A stretch of 64,000 bases of DNA from CAXXOK01 sp963678055. Lineage in GTDB: Bacteria > Bacillota > Clostridia > Christensenellales > Aristaeellaceae. The position numbers were made by a program, and so were the translations under genes. Of the stretch, positions 52,576 to 61,428 are shown piece after piece. The stretch covers positions 2,232,001 to 2,296,000 of the forward strand of contig OY782679.1 in assembly GCA_963678055.1 (NCBI GenBank). The letters are read 5' to 3'. Numbering within the stretch: the first letter of the stretch is position 1; every line of letters begins with the position of its first letter. The notes under the pieces were generated by a model, which was given only the letters and a program-made list of their open reading frames with translations, ran no database searches and was not told the DNA's origin.

Positions 52576-52642
52576 GTTTGTATTCATCCAATGCATTCAT
52601 ATTCCAGCATATTTCTTCCGTCCCCTGCACCCAATTCTTCTC

Positions 52643-52671
52643 TTGACACACCCAGGCAGGCACGCTACGAT
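52643..52671 (+). promoter_or_regulatory. Promoter of the GH13 gene
   Basis: TTGACA (52643-52648), a 17-base spacer and TACGAT (52666-52671), 23 bases before the GH13 start. Confidence 0.75.
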
Positions 52672-52693
52672 GCTTTTATAAGGGAGGCCACCC

Positions 52694-54442
52694 ATGAAAG
52701 ATTTGAACTTAAGCGCGATTTACCATATGCCCTGGATGGAGTACCGGCATGCCATGCCGGACGGCCGGATTGTGATCCGTGTCCGTACCGCGCGCTCCGA
52801 TTTTGACAAAGTGGTACTTAAAACCGCCAATCACTATAATCTGTCCGATCCGTTTGCAGACGGCCAGCAGTATGCCATGCAGGTGCAGTTCCGCACCGAA
52901 CTATTTGATTACTATGAAGTGATCTTTGCCGTGCGCGACCCGCGACTGAAATACCTGTTTTTATTCTATGCCGACGGCGGCCGTGTGTACAAGCTGGATG
53001 GCACAGGCCTGCGCACCGGAGAACATAGCTTTGACGATGTTTCCGAATGCTTTGCCTATTCCTACGCCTACCCGCCCGCGCCGATGCCGGAGTGGGCTCG
53101 TGGCTGCGTAGGCTACCAGGTATTCCCCGATCGCTTCCGCCGCGAAGGCGGACATGAGGATGGGCTGGAACCCTGGCATTCCGACCGGGTGCAATCGGAA
53201 CACCGCTTCGGCGGGAATATCAACGGCATGCATGCCGCCCTGCCATACCTCAAAGATCTGGGCGTGCAAATGCTATACACCACCCCGATTTTTCTCAGCG
53301 ACAGCGCACACCGCTATAACACCTTTGACTATTACCAAATCGATCCCCTGCTGGGTACGCTTGAAGATTTTAAGGCCCTGTGCGACGAGGCTCATTCTCT
53401 CGGCATCCGGGTGATTCTGGACGGCGTGTTCAACCACTGCGGGGTCGGCTTTGCGCCGTTTCAGGATGCCCAGCAAAACGGTGAGGCCAGCGAGTACCGC
53501 GACTGGTTTTTCTTTGACGATCTGGAACCCTTTGGCTATCGGGCGTTCGGTCATTTCCCCTATATGCCAAAGCTCAACCTGCAAAATGAAGCCTGTGCAA
53601 ACTACTTTATGCAAGTTGGCCGCTACTGGATGACCGAATGCCACGCCGATGGCTGGCGTCTGGATGTCAGCCCCGAGGTGCATCCCGCATTCTGGACCGA
53701 TTTCCACCGCGAAATGAAGCGCATCAACCCAGACTGCCTGATCATCGCCGAGTGCTGGGACGACAGCCGCCAGTGGATTGCTCTGGGCGATCAGTTCGAT
53801 ACCACGATGCACTACATGCAGAGCCGCAGCATCTGGAAGCGCTTTGCACGGCAAACCATTGACCTGAAAACGTTTGATGCAACCGTAAACGATGCGGCGA
53901 TGCTATACCCGCAGCGCAATCAGGATGTGCTGTGGACTTTCCTGGGTTCACACGATACCGAGCGCTTTTTAACCCGCGCCGGTGGCGATATCCGCAGGCT
54001 GTACGCCGCTGCGTTCTTCCAATTCACCGCGATGGGCATTCCCATCATCTATTACGGTGATGAGCTGGGCATGGAAGGCGGCTCCGACCCGGACAACCGT
54101 CGACCCATGCGCTGGGACTGGACCGAAAACAACCAAACCCATGCGCATTTCAAGACGCTTGCGCATCTGCGCCAGCATAATGAAGCGCTGCGCACCGGCG
54201 CGTACCGTACATGGAAAACGCTGGACAACGGACTGTATGCGTACGAGCGCTACACCGAAGGCCAGCACATCCTCTGCGTGCTTAACACGGGCGCGGACCC
54301 TGTCCAAGTCTTGCTGCCCCTGCCTGAGGTATTCCAAAACCGCGCAGATGTATACGATCTATACGGGCAGAAAACAGTCCCTGTTTCACAGGGCAGCGTT
54401 TCCATACAGCTTAACGCATTTGAGGGCATGATACTGCACTGA
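52694..54442 (+). CDS. GH13 neopullulanase/cyclomaltodextrinase-like glycoside hydrolase
   Basis: 582 residues, no signal peptide, so cytoplasmic. An N-terminal beta-sandwich (1-125) of the type in neopullulanase and maltogenic amylase precedes the TIM barrel starting YQVFPDRFRR. The GH13 motifs are ILDGVFNHCG (about 241-250), nucleophile Asp324 in GWRLDVSPEV, acid/base Glu353 in IIAECWDD and stabiliser Asp421 in GSHDTERF. It should cleave alpha-1,4 (and some alpha-1,6) links in imported maltodextrins, cyclodextrins or pullulan pieces. Sequence cannot separate these specificities. Single gene with its own promoter and terminator; ATG after AGGGAGG. Confidence 0.93.
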   Translation: MKDLNLSAIYHMPWMEYRHAMPDGRIVIRVRTARSDFDKVVLKTANHYNLSDPFADGQQYAMQVQFRTELFDYYEVIFAVRDPRLKYLFLFYADGGRVYKLDGTGLRTGEHSFDDVSECFAYSYAYPPAPMPEWARGCVGYQVFPDRFRREGGHEDGLEPWHSDRVQSEHRFGGNINGMHAALPYLKDLGVQMLYTTPIFLSDSAHRYNTFDYYQIDPLLGTLEDFKALCDEAHSLGIRVILDGVFNHCGVGFAPFQDAQQNGEASEYRDWFFFDDLEPFGYRAFGHFPYMPKLNLQNEACANYFMQVGRYWMTECHADGWRLDVSPEVHPAFWTDFHREMKRINPDCLIIAECWDDSRQWIALGDQFDTTMHYMQSRSIWKRFARQTIDLKTFDATVNDAAMLYPQRNQDVLWTFLGSHDTERFLTRAGGDIRRLYAAAFFQFTAMGIPIIYYGDELGMEGGSDPDNRRPMRWDWTENNQTHAHFKTLAHLRQHNEALRTGAYRTWKTLDNGLYAYERYTEGQHILCVLNTGADPVQVLLPLPEVFQNRADVYDLYGQKTVPVSQGSVSIQLNAFEGMILH

Positions 54443-54462
54443 AGCTGAACTAGCTATCACGA

Positions 54463-54493
54463 AAAACGCTGCCGGGTTAGCCGGCGGCGTTTT
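54463..54493. terminator. Bidirectional terminator between convergent genes
   Basis: AAAACGCTGCCGG and CCGGCGGCGTTTT pair almost completely around GTTAG, serving the GH13 gene on the plus strand and the zinc-ribbon gene on the minus strand. Confidence 0.88.
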
Positions 54494-54508
54494 CTATCGG
54501 TCTTTTGT

Positions 54509-55504
54509 TTATAACAGGCCGCTTACGGAGCTTGTCAGCCCTGCCAGCGTTTGAATCACACTGTTCATCATCACACCGCCGACCACGGCGATCAGGATTA
54601 GCTTGACGAGTTCCGAAAGGCAAATCAGCCCCGCCTGCGCAGGTACGCTTGCGGCCGGGTCGGCTTCGGCAAGCCGCAGGGTCATCGCAGACAAGAGCAC
54701 ATACCCGCATATCACGCCAAACAGTAGCACCAGTATGGCCAGATAGGGCGTTAGCAGCCCCAGCACTGCCGCAAGCAGCAGAGCGACCACATTGGGCAGC
54801 ATCACAATGGCTGTAAGCCCGGACGCCAACACAAACGAGAGCTTTAGCTTACGGAACACACCCAGATAGGCCATGGTAATTGCCACCGGAATCAGCGCAG
54901 CGATCAGCTGGCAAACCGCCGCGACCCCGCCAATTGATATTGACACTTTACCGGCCATATACGTCACGCCCTGGTTCAGGCTGGCCGCACTATCGGCTAG
55001 CTGCAAGCCGGTTAGCCCGCCCATGGCGGAAAACAGCATACCCAGCAAGCCGTTTGTCAGAATTATCCCGGCCAAAAATGCCAGAATGAGCGAAAGCACC
55101 ACCATGATACCGCCGGAAAACTTGTCATCGCGGCGTACCATGCCCTGCAACGTGCCCATAGGGTCGGTAAACGCGGTGCGGATGACCATTGGCAGGTCTC
55201 CTAGGGCGCGCATGAACGCGCCGCCGGTTGAATGCCCATCCCTAGGTTGGGGTTGATAGTTTGTCTGCTGGCTTTGTGGAAAACCCGTAAACATCTGCTT
55301 GCGGTAGGTGTGGAAAGCCGGGGTGGCATAGCGGTTCTGCTTGTTTTGTGCATCGCTGGCCGCAAAGCCATACCCGCCGTCCGCCGGTGGATTGCCCTGT
55401 GGGAATGTAGGCGGCTCCTGCGCGCCCTCGGTGTGCGTGCCGCAAAATGGACACTGCTTGGCATCCGGGGGCAGCATGTTGCCGCAAACTATACATCGCA
55501 TCAT
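54509..55504 (-). CDS. Zinc-ribbon membrane protein, Yip1-like
   Basis: 331 residues. The N-terminus has CIVCGNMLPPDAKQCPFCG, a four-cysteine zinc ribbon. A Gln/Pro/Asn-rich linker runs to about residue 100, then comes a membrane domain with about five to six segments (MVVLSLILAFLAGIILTNGL, VCQLIAALIPVAITMAYLGV, TAIVMLPNVVALLLAAVLGL). Such zinc-ribbon plus Yip1/DUF proteins are frequent in Clostridia and have no established function. ATG after TTAGGAGC. It is the only gene of its transcript. Confidence 0.75.
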   Translation of the reverse strand: MMRCIVCGNMLPPDAKQCPFCGTHTEGAQEPPTFPQGNPPADGGYGFAASDAQNKQNRYATPAFHTYRKQMFTGFPQSQQTNYQPQPRDGHSTGGAFMRALGDLPMVIRTAFTDPMGTLQGMVRRDDKFSGGIMVVLSLILAFLAGIILTNGLLGMLFSAMGGLTGLQLADSAASLNQGVTYMAGKVSISIGGVAAVCQLIAALIPVAITMAYLGVFRKLKLSFVLASGLTAIVMLPNVVALLLAAVLGLLTPYLAILVLLFGVICGYVLLSAMTLRLAEADPAASVPAQAGLICLSELVKLILIAVVGGVMMNSVIQTLAGLTSSVSGLL

Positions 55505-55875
55505 AAAAAATGCTCCTAACTGATCCTACACGCGGTCTATCAGCTTATCATCTCGCCGCGCAAACCGCAGCCGTGATTGTGCTTCCGGGGATACATTTTC
55601 CCCGCACCGCAAAAAACGCCGTCAAGCGCTCTCATCGTCATCATTCTATCGCCAATTGATATTGCTGTCAATGAAACCACAGCCGTAAACACAGCTGCGT
55701 AAACGCTGCAATGGGCGGCCATGCAATCGCTTGCGCAGGGTTCCTGCCACATGCTATGATAGGTGTAACAATAGCAAGCAGCGCGTGCCACGGGTTGTAT
55801 TGCGGCCTGGTTTTGGATATAATACAGGGCAGGGCAGCAATGCCAGTAACCACAGGGTTGGAAAGGGCGTAAGCC
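55505..55875. other. Intergenic region with promoter for the beta-propeller gene
   Basis: Between divergent genes. A plus-strand promoter TTGTAT (55795-55800), 17-base spacer and TATAAT (55818-55823) precede the 55876 start. No other gene or repeat is seen. Confidence 0.6.
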
Positions 55876-57003
55876 ATGCAAAGGAAAAAGGCTACGCGCA
55901 AGCGTTGGCAGTTTGTCGGGATTTTGGCGGTGGCTGTATCAGTCGTCGTTGTTTTGGTGATTCTGGTTGTATCGCTGCTCAGCACCGCGCCCGTCACCAC
56001 GGTAAAAGCATACCGCCTGCCATGTGATTATTCCGAAAACATCAAGCCTTTTGGCCCCTATGTATTGTTTTACGATGGTGTCAGCATCCACTGCATGAGC
56101 GCTACCGGCACGGTGCGCTGGTCGTTCCAAATTGGTAACGACGCAGGCTTTTCCGCCGGGGAAAACGCCATTGCCGCGTGGACAGGCTCCACCATTTATG
56201 TGCTAGATCAAAACGGAAACTCTTCCTATAACGATAACCTGGGCGAGACGATCCAGTTTGCCAGCATCGGCAAGCAATATGTTGCCGCCGTCGTAGGCGA
56301 CGATACCAACCCCACACTGCTGGTAAAAGACCATTACGGTGCGCATATGGATATTGAATCCGATGCCTACCAGTACCTGATGCTGATGGACGTGGGCTTC
56401 TACGGCAAAAACGGCGAGTATATGTGGACGCTGGCGCTGGATATTTACGGCACCGCCGCCAACACCGTTTTAAACACCTTTGAAGTCGGCAAGATGAACA
56501 CCGGCTCGGTTTCGCTGGGTGAGGCATTCCCCTACGGCGTGCTGTTTGAAAACAGCATTCTGCATGTGATCAACACCCGGAAAATGCTGGCGTTTAACTA
56601 CCACGGCACGGAAGACACCACCGCCAGCGTGCTGGTATACGGCTGGAAACCCCTTGGATGGGAAATTCCCACCCGCGGCGATGCGCTGATCCTGTTCGCC
56701 CCGACCGCCCAGACCGACAGTGTGTATGATATCCGTGAACTGCGCCTGATACAGGGCGACAAAGACGCTCAATACAGCCTGCCCGATATCTGCATCGGGG
56801 CGACGGTATGGAATAAGAATATCTATGCTTTAAGTGCCGATACGCTCTACCGCGCGGCGGTCGGCGACAACCGCTTCACCGCCTACGATTTGCCTATGGA
56901 TACAAACGCCACCCGCTTTATGGGCAGGCTGGCCGACGGCAACATTCTGGTTGCCTGCGGTAACGATGTGTACGTGCTCACCCTGCCCAGCGCAGCGCGC
57001 TGA
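55876..57003 (+). CDS. Membrane-anchored beta-propeller-like protein (DUF5711 type)
   Basis: 375 residues. A basic start (MQRKKATRKRW) and one membrane segment (VGILAVAVSVVVVLVILVVSLL) anchor a large outer domain. That domain has repeated blades of about 40 residues built on the pattern VLFYDGVSIHCMSATGTVRW, IYVLDQNGN and LLVKDHYGAHMDI, like PQQ/YncE-type propellers and DUF5711 proteins. No catalytic motif is visible, so a binding or scaffolding role in the envelope is likely. It is followed after 26 bases by a CvpA-like gene, and the two probably form an operon. Confidence 0.75.
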   Translation: MQRKKATRKRWQFVGILAVAVSVVVVLVILVVSLLSTAPVTTVKAYRLPCDYSENIKPFGPYVLFYDGVSIHCMSATGTVRWSFQIGNDAGFSAGENAIAAWTGSTIYVLDQNGNSSYNDNLGETIQFASIGKQYVAAVVGDDTNPTLLVKDHYGAHMDIESDAYQYLMLMDVGFYGKNGEYMWTLALDIYGTAANTVLNTFEVGKMNTGSVSLGEAFPYGVLFENSILHVINTRKMLAFNYHGTEDTTASVLVYGWKPLGWEIPTRGDALILFAPTAQTDSVYDIRELRLIQGDKDAQYSLPDICIGATVWNKNIYALSADTLYRAAVGDNRFTAYDLPMDTNATRFMGRLADGNILVACGNDVYVLTLPSAAR

Positions 57004-57029
57004 CCGGCAGCACTAACGGAGGATATGCT

Positions 57030-57743
57030 TTGAACCTGATCGACTACGGCATTGTGATCCTGATCCTGGTGTTCACACTGTTTGGCTTCTACCGCGGGTT
57101 TTTGCAGTCGCTGCTAAACCTCGGTGGGTGTTTGCTGTCGTTTGTGGCCTCGTTCTGGCTGTTTCCCAAACTGGCCGATGCCGTGTCTTCCAACCCCGAA
57201 ATTGTACGTATGCTGTCCGGCTATACAGATTCTGGACGAACGCTCGGCGATCTGGACCTGTCCAGCCTGACCGTAAACACCTTAGACACCACCGGCATAT
57301 CCGATATCGTATCCAAAGCAAACCTCCCCGACCCACTGGGGAAGCTGCTGGGTGAAAACCTGTCACAGCAAGCGTTTTCACCGCTTGGCAATCTGGCCAC
57401 CAACGTGGGCGATTATGTGAACCAGACCATTATATCCGTCAGCATCAATGTGCTAAGCTTCATTGTTTGCTTTATCGTCAGCTTTGTGCTGATTACCCTG
57501 CTGATCAACCTGCTGAAATCAGTGTTCCGCTTCCCTCTGCTCAAGCAGCTGGACTGGCTGGTCGGCGGCGTGTTCGGCTTTGCCATCGGCACGGTAACCT
57601 GCTTTGTCATCTTTACAGCGCTGCCGGTGCTGCAAAGCCTGATCCCGATTGATAATTTGCAGCAGCTCGTATCCGAAAGCGCACTGGCCGGTATATTCCA
57701 AAACGGCAATCTGGTGATTTCGATCATGAACAGGCGATTATAA
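57030..57743 (+). CDS. CvpA-family membrane protein
   Basis: 237 residues from a TTG start at 57030, eight bases after GGAGG; the nearby ATG runs straight into a stop. LIDYGIVILILVFTLFGFYRGFL is the CvpA family opening, with four membrane segments in total (second near SLLNLGGCLLSFVASFWLF, third VLSFIVCFIVSFVLITLLINLL, fourth GVFGFAIGTVTCFVIFTALP). CvpA relatives support envelope integrity or colicin V export, with no defined reaction. A loop of about 80 residues between segments 2 and 3 is longer than in E. coli CvpA. The gene end overlaps the convergent neighbour by six bases. Confidence 0.85.
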   Translation: MNLIDYGIVILILVFTLFGFYRGFLQSLLNLGGCLLSFVASFWLFPKLADAVSSNPEIVRMLSGYTDSGRTLGDLDLSSLTVNTLDTTGISDIVSKANLPDPLGKLLGENLSQQAFSPLGNLATNVGDYVNQTIISVSINVLSFIVCFIVSFVLITLLINLLKSVFRFPLLKQLDWLVGGVFGFAIGTVTCFVIFTALPVLQSLIPIDNLQQLVSESALAGIFQNGNLVISIMNRRL

Positions 57744-58724
57744 CGCTTCCGGCAAATAGAATATGAACTCACAGCGCGCGTCTCCCCGGACCGCGCTTTT
57801 TAGCACCTCGCCCTCCAGCCCCGAAAGCCCCAGCCCGGCCAGAAAATGGCTGGCATGCCCCAGACTGCAATAGCAAACATCACCGGGCAGCGTTTCGCCG
57901 TTTAGGATCGCCTGACGCACCAGTGGGCAATGGCAGGCATAGTAACGCTTCATGGTGTCGCTGCCCGCATGCAGTGATTTGTGCACCTGGTACGGGACTT
58001 TTGTCACCACAACGCCCTTGCGCCCATCGTGCTCCCCCATGCTGAGAAACGGCGTTTGCAAACAATAGACTAGTGCATCATCGGTCACGGGCTGCGTGTA
58101 CCAAAGTGTGCCGGTCTCGTGCATGCGCTTGAGCATAGCGCTGCGCTCGCCAAGCAGTGCATCGACCAATGCGGCAGGCGAAGCACACGCGTGATACAAA
58201 TCGCGCTGCCTGGCATCATAACGCTGCCAGAACGCCTTGGGCAGTCCATGCTGCACCTGAAACCAGGCCGCACGCACCTGCGCTGTCGTCAGCAACGCTC
58301 GCATGGTATTGTTGACTTGACTGGTATAGGCATACAGCGTTTCCTCGCTGGTCCCCAGCGGCGGGATGGGCGCAGTAAAGATGAGATCACGGATCTCCTC
58401 CCCATGCTGGGCTTGCAGGGTATCGCGCAACATGGCTAGCGCACCATAGCAGTCCGTAACCTCTAAAAAGGCTACATACAAGCTGCGCAAATCACGCCAT
58501 GCCAGGTATCTGCAAAGCGCGTCATAGGTATCGGTTGTGTTTGCCGGGGAGCCGATCAGCGTGGCGGCATACTTTTTAGCATCCTGCGCGGTGGCCGTAT
58601 CCAACGTCAGGTTCTGCAACGTCAGCCACTCCACAAAGGTGTGAACCGGCGATAGTGCCGCAGGCAGTTCCGCTTCCGCTATTCCTTTGGTTTGCAAATA
58701 CTGTTGATACGCGCTGCTATCCAT
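57738..58724 (-). CDS. Unknown protein with C-terminal ATC-hydrolase/DUF6144-like cysteine region
   Basis: 328 residues from the ATG at 58724, eight bases after TAAGGAG; the ATG at 58754 lies upstream of that site. The N-terminal 100 residues (LSPVHTFVEWLTLQNLTLD, YDALCRYLAWRD) form helices that loosely resemble the core-binding fold of tyrosine recombinases, but no catalytic domain follows. The C-terminus has ACHCPLVRQAIL, VCYCSLGHASHFLAGLG and GDARCEFIFYLP. This resembles, by memory only, clostridial DUF6144 and L-2-amino-thiazoline-4-carboxylate-hydrolase-type proteins, whose cysteines may bind metal or haem-like ligands. Function unknown. Confidence 0.6.
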   Translation of the reverse strand: MDSSAYQQYLQTKGIAEAELPAALSPVHTFVEWLTLQNLTLDTATAQDAKKYAATLIGSPANTTDTYDALCRYLAWRDLRSLYVAFLEVTDCYGALAMLRDTLQAQHGEEIRDLIFTAPIPPLGTSEETLYAYTSQVNNTMRALLTTAQVRAAWFQVQHGLPKAFWQRYDARQRDLYHACASPAALVDALLGERSAMLKRMHETGTLWYTQPVTDDALVYCLQTPFLSMGEHDGRKGVVVTKVPYQVHKSLHAGSDTMKRYYACHCPLVRQAILNGETLPGDVCYCSLGHASHFLAGLGLSGLEGEVLKSAVRGDARCEFIFYLPEAL

Positions 58725-58811
58725 AGATATGCTCCTTAGTCTATACGTTTCCATTGCTTTTACTATAGGCGCTGTGCCTGCTGCCTGTCAATCCGGTTCC
58801 TCCGTATAAAG

Positions 58812-58845
58812 CAACAACCATGACAAAGCGCTGTCATGGTTGTTG
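58812..58845 (-). terminator. Terminator of the serC-serA operon
   Basis: AACAACCATGACA and TGTCATGGTTGTT form a perfect thirteen-base-pair stem 25 bases beyond the serA stop. Confidence 0.8.
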
Positions 58846-58869
58846 TTGTTTCCATTCTTTAATTACGTA

Positions 58870-60042
58870 CTAGGCGAAGGTGCGGATGCGAATCACGCCC
58901 GGCAGCGCCTGGATTTCGCCAAGCAGGACCTCGTCCGGATGGGAATCCAGTTCCATCACGGTCACGGCGACCTCCTTGCGGCTTTTGTTGAGCATATTAT
59001 TGATGTTAATCTTCTTGGCACTGATGGCCGTGGAAATGGACGATACCATGTTGGGTACATTATCGTGAATGATCTGCACACGGCTGCCTTCGCTGAATCC
59101 CAGTATCATATCCGGCAGGTTGACGGAGTTTTGAATCTGTCCGTTTTCCAGATAGTTTCGCAGCTCCATCGCCGCCATGCTAGCGCAGTTTTCTTCGCTT
59201 TCGGGGGTGCTGGCGCCAAGGTGCGGAATCATCACGGCGTTCTTCACGCCAATCAGCTCATCGGTGGGGAAATCGGTCACATACCCGCCGATTTTGCAGC
59301 TGCCCAAGGCTTCGATCATCGCTTCGGAATCGACCAACCCGGCACGACTGAAGTTGAGCACATGCGCGCCGTCCTTCATTTTGGCAATGGTTTCCTTGTT
59401 GACTAAATGCCGCGTTCCATCGGTCAGCGGTACGTGGAGGGTGATATAATCCGCCTGGGCGAATACTTCGTCCATGTTCGCGGCACGCTTGATGGAACGG
59501 CTTAACGACCATGCACTTTCCACGCTGATAAACGGGTCAAACCCGATTACATCCATGCCCAGCCCCTGCGAGGCGGCGTTGGCGACAATCGCGCCGATGG
59601 CACCCAGACCGATAACGCCCAGGGTTTTGCCGCGCACTTCCGGGCCGACAAACTGGCTCTTTCCCTTTTCCACCAGCTTGGGCACGTCGCTGCCTTTGCC
59701 CTTCAGGTCGCACTTGACCCACTCGATGCCGCCGGGAATATCGCGGCTGCACAGCATCATGCCGCAGATTACCAGTTCGGCTACGCCATTGGCGTTCGCG
59801 CCGGGAGTATTGAACACGGCGATACCGCGCTTGGTGCATTCCTCAATGGGAATGTTATTGGTTCCTGCGCCAGCGCGTGCGATGGCTTTCAGGCTATCCG
59901 GCAGTTCCATGTCGTGCATGGCGGCCGAGCGAACCAGAATACCATCGGGCACAGGTTCATCTTTGGCAATCAGGTAGTTGTCTGCGCCTAGGTAATTGTG
60001 AATCACATCCGAGATGGCGTTCAGTGTTTGAATTTTATACAT
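58870..60042 (-). CDS. serA: D-3-phosphoglycerate dehydrogenase
   Basis: 390 residues: the short form lacking the long intervening domain. Substrate domain with AGAGTNNIPI, NAD-binding GVIGLGAIG at about 142-150, catalytic Arg in NFSRAGLVD, Glu in STPESEENC and His in IPHLGAS, then an ACT domain (about 320-390, VSSISTAISAKKININNML) for serine-type feedback. It oxidises 3-phosphoglycerate to phosphohydroxypyruvate, step one of serine synthesis. It lies 15 bases after serC in one operon. The phosphatase step (SerB) is not encoded here. Confidence 0.95.
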   Translation of the reverse strand: MYKIQTLNAISDVIHNYLGADNYLIAKDEPVPDGILVRSAAMHDMELPDSLKAIARAGAGTNNIPIEECTKRGIAVFNTPGANANGVAELVICGMMLCSRDIPGGIEWVKCDLKGKGSDVPKLVEKGKSQFVGPEVRGKTLGVIGLGAIGAIVANAASQGLGMDVIGFDPFISVESAWSLSRSIKRAANMDEVFAQADYITLHVPLTDGTRHLVNKETIAKMKDGAHVLNFSRAGLVDSEAMIEALGSCKIGGYVTDFPTDELIGVKNAVMIPHLGASTPESEENCASMAAMELRNYLENGQIQNSVNLPDMILGFSEGSRVQIIHDNVPNMVSSISTAISAKKININNMLNKSRKEVAVTVMELDSHPDEVLLGEIQALPGVIRIRTFA

Positions 60043-60057
60043 CGTTACCCCTCCGGT

Positions 60058-61146
60058 TTACAGATTGCTCTGTTCAAATTCGTGCATGACCTTGACCAGC
60101 TTTTCCACCCCGGCGACGGGCATGGCATTGTAGATGCTGGCGCGCATACCGCCGACATTGCGGTGACCCTTGATGTTTTCCAGACCGTTTTCTTTGCAGA
60201 ACTTAACAAATGCAGCGTCCTTGTCCTGGTCGCCGGTCACGAAGGTCACGTTCATCAGCGAGCGATATTTTTGCGCTACCGGATTGGTGAACAGCTTGCT
60301 GGCGTCGATGGCATCGTACAGCAGATTTGCCTTTTTCAGGTTGTTCTGATAGAACGCGTCAATCCCGCCGCCTGCCTTCATCCACTCAAACACGAGCTTG
60401 AGCATGTAAATGCCGTAGGTGTTGGGGGTGTTGACCATGCTGTTGCCTTTTTCCTGCAAGCCCCAATTCATCAACTTGGGGCAGAGCGGATGTTCGCGGC
60501 CGATCAGATCTTTTTTAATCAGCATCAGGCACAGACCGGCAGGCCCCAGATTTTTCTGCGCACCTGCAAAGACCACGCCAAACTTGCTGATGTCCATAGG
60601 TTCGGATGCGATGTTGGACGACATATCGGCGACCAGCGGCACGCCTTTTGTATCCGGCAGCTCGATATAGCGGGTGCCGTAAATGGTGTTGTTCGTGGTG
60701 ATGAACACGTAGTCGGCATCCGGGGTCAGCGTAACATCCTTCATCGCGGGAATATAGGTGAAGTTGTCATCAAGGCTTGACGCGGCAACGTTGATGGTGC
60801 CGTACTTCTGTGCTTCCTTCATGGCCAGGTTTGCAAAGTTACCGGTGATCAGGTAATCGGCGACTTTTGACCCGGTCAGCAAGTTGAGCGGAACACCGGA
60901 GAACTGCAGCGTAGCGCCTCCCTGTAAAAACAGCACCGCATAGTCGTCCGGCACGGAGAGTACCTCGCGAACCAGCGCGACCGTTTCGTTATAAATATCA
61001 ACATACATGGCGGAGCGATGACTCATCTCCATCACACTCATGCCCTTGTCACGATAGCAAACCAGTTCGCTTGCGGCCTTTTCCAGCACGCTTTGGTCGA
61101 TCACCGCGGGACCGGCCGAGAAATTGTACACCCGTTCCATATGCAT
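60058..61146 (-). CDS. serC: Phosphoserine aminotransferase
   Basis: 362 residues, PLP fold type I. RVYNFSAGPAVI is the SerC opening, FLQGGATLQFSGVPLNL binds the cofactor phosphate, and FAGAQKNLGPAGLCL holds the Schiff-base lysine. The C-terminal KGHRNVGGMRASIYNAMP carries the substrate arginines. It converts phosphohydroxypyruvate and glutamate to phosphoserine. The start is either the ATG at 61146 or the one two codons later; both follow AAGGAGG. It is the first gene of the serCA operon. Confidence 0.96.
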   Translation of the reverse strand: MHMERVYNFSAGPAVIDQSVLEKAASELVCYRDKGMSVMEMSHRSAMYVDIYNETVALVREVLSVPDDYAVLFLQGGATLQFSGVPLNLLTGSKVADYLITGNFANLAMKEAQKYGTINVAASSLDDNFTYIPAMKDVTLTPDADYVFITTNNTIYGTRYIELPDTKGVPLVADMSSNIASEPMDISKFGVVFAGAQKNLGPAGLCLMLIKKDLIGREHPLCPKLMNWGLQEKGNSMVNTPNTYGIYMLKLVFEWMKAGGGIDAFYQNNLKKANLLYDAIDASKLFTNPVAQKYRSLMNVTFVTGDQDKDAAFVKFCKENGLENIKGHRNVGGMRASIYNAMPVAGVEKLVKVMHEFEQSNL

Positions 61147-61305
61147 CGTTCCTCCTTATCACGTCTTTGGGATTAGTCGGGACGTTTTTCGCCCTATGGG
61201 CTGTTCCTGTACCGATTAGAGCCAGTATATAACAGCTCCGGCAGCAGTGCAAGCATTATTTTGTCCCACCCGGCGGATTATGTCCCTGTCACGAGCTGCA
61301 AATAG

Positions 61306-61340
61306 ACCCGTTATCCCTTTGTATGTAAGGAATAGCGGGT
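61306..61340 (-). terminator. Terminator after guaD
   Basis: ACCCGTTATCCCTT pairs with AAGGAATAGCGGGT over fourteen positions with two weak pairs, 90 bases beyond the guaD stop. Confidence 0.6.
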
Positions 61341-61428
61341 TTCGTGCGTTATTTCACGCAATCAAAATTTTCTTAAACCGGTATGCAAGTTCCGCGTATT
61401 TTATACTATTTCGCTTGCTATTACGCCG

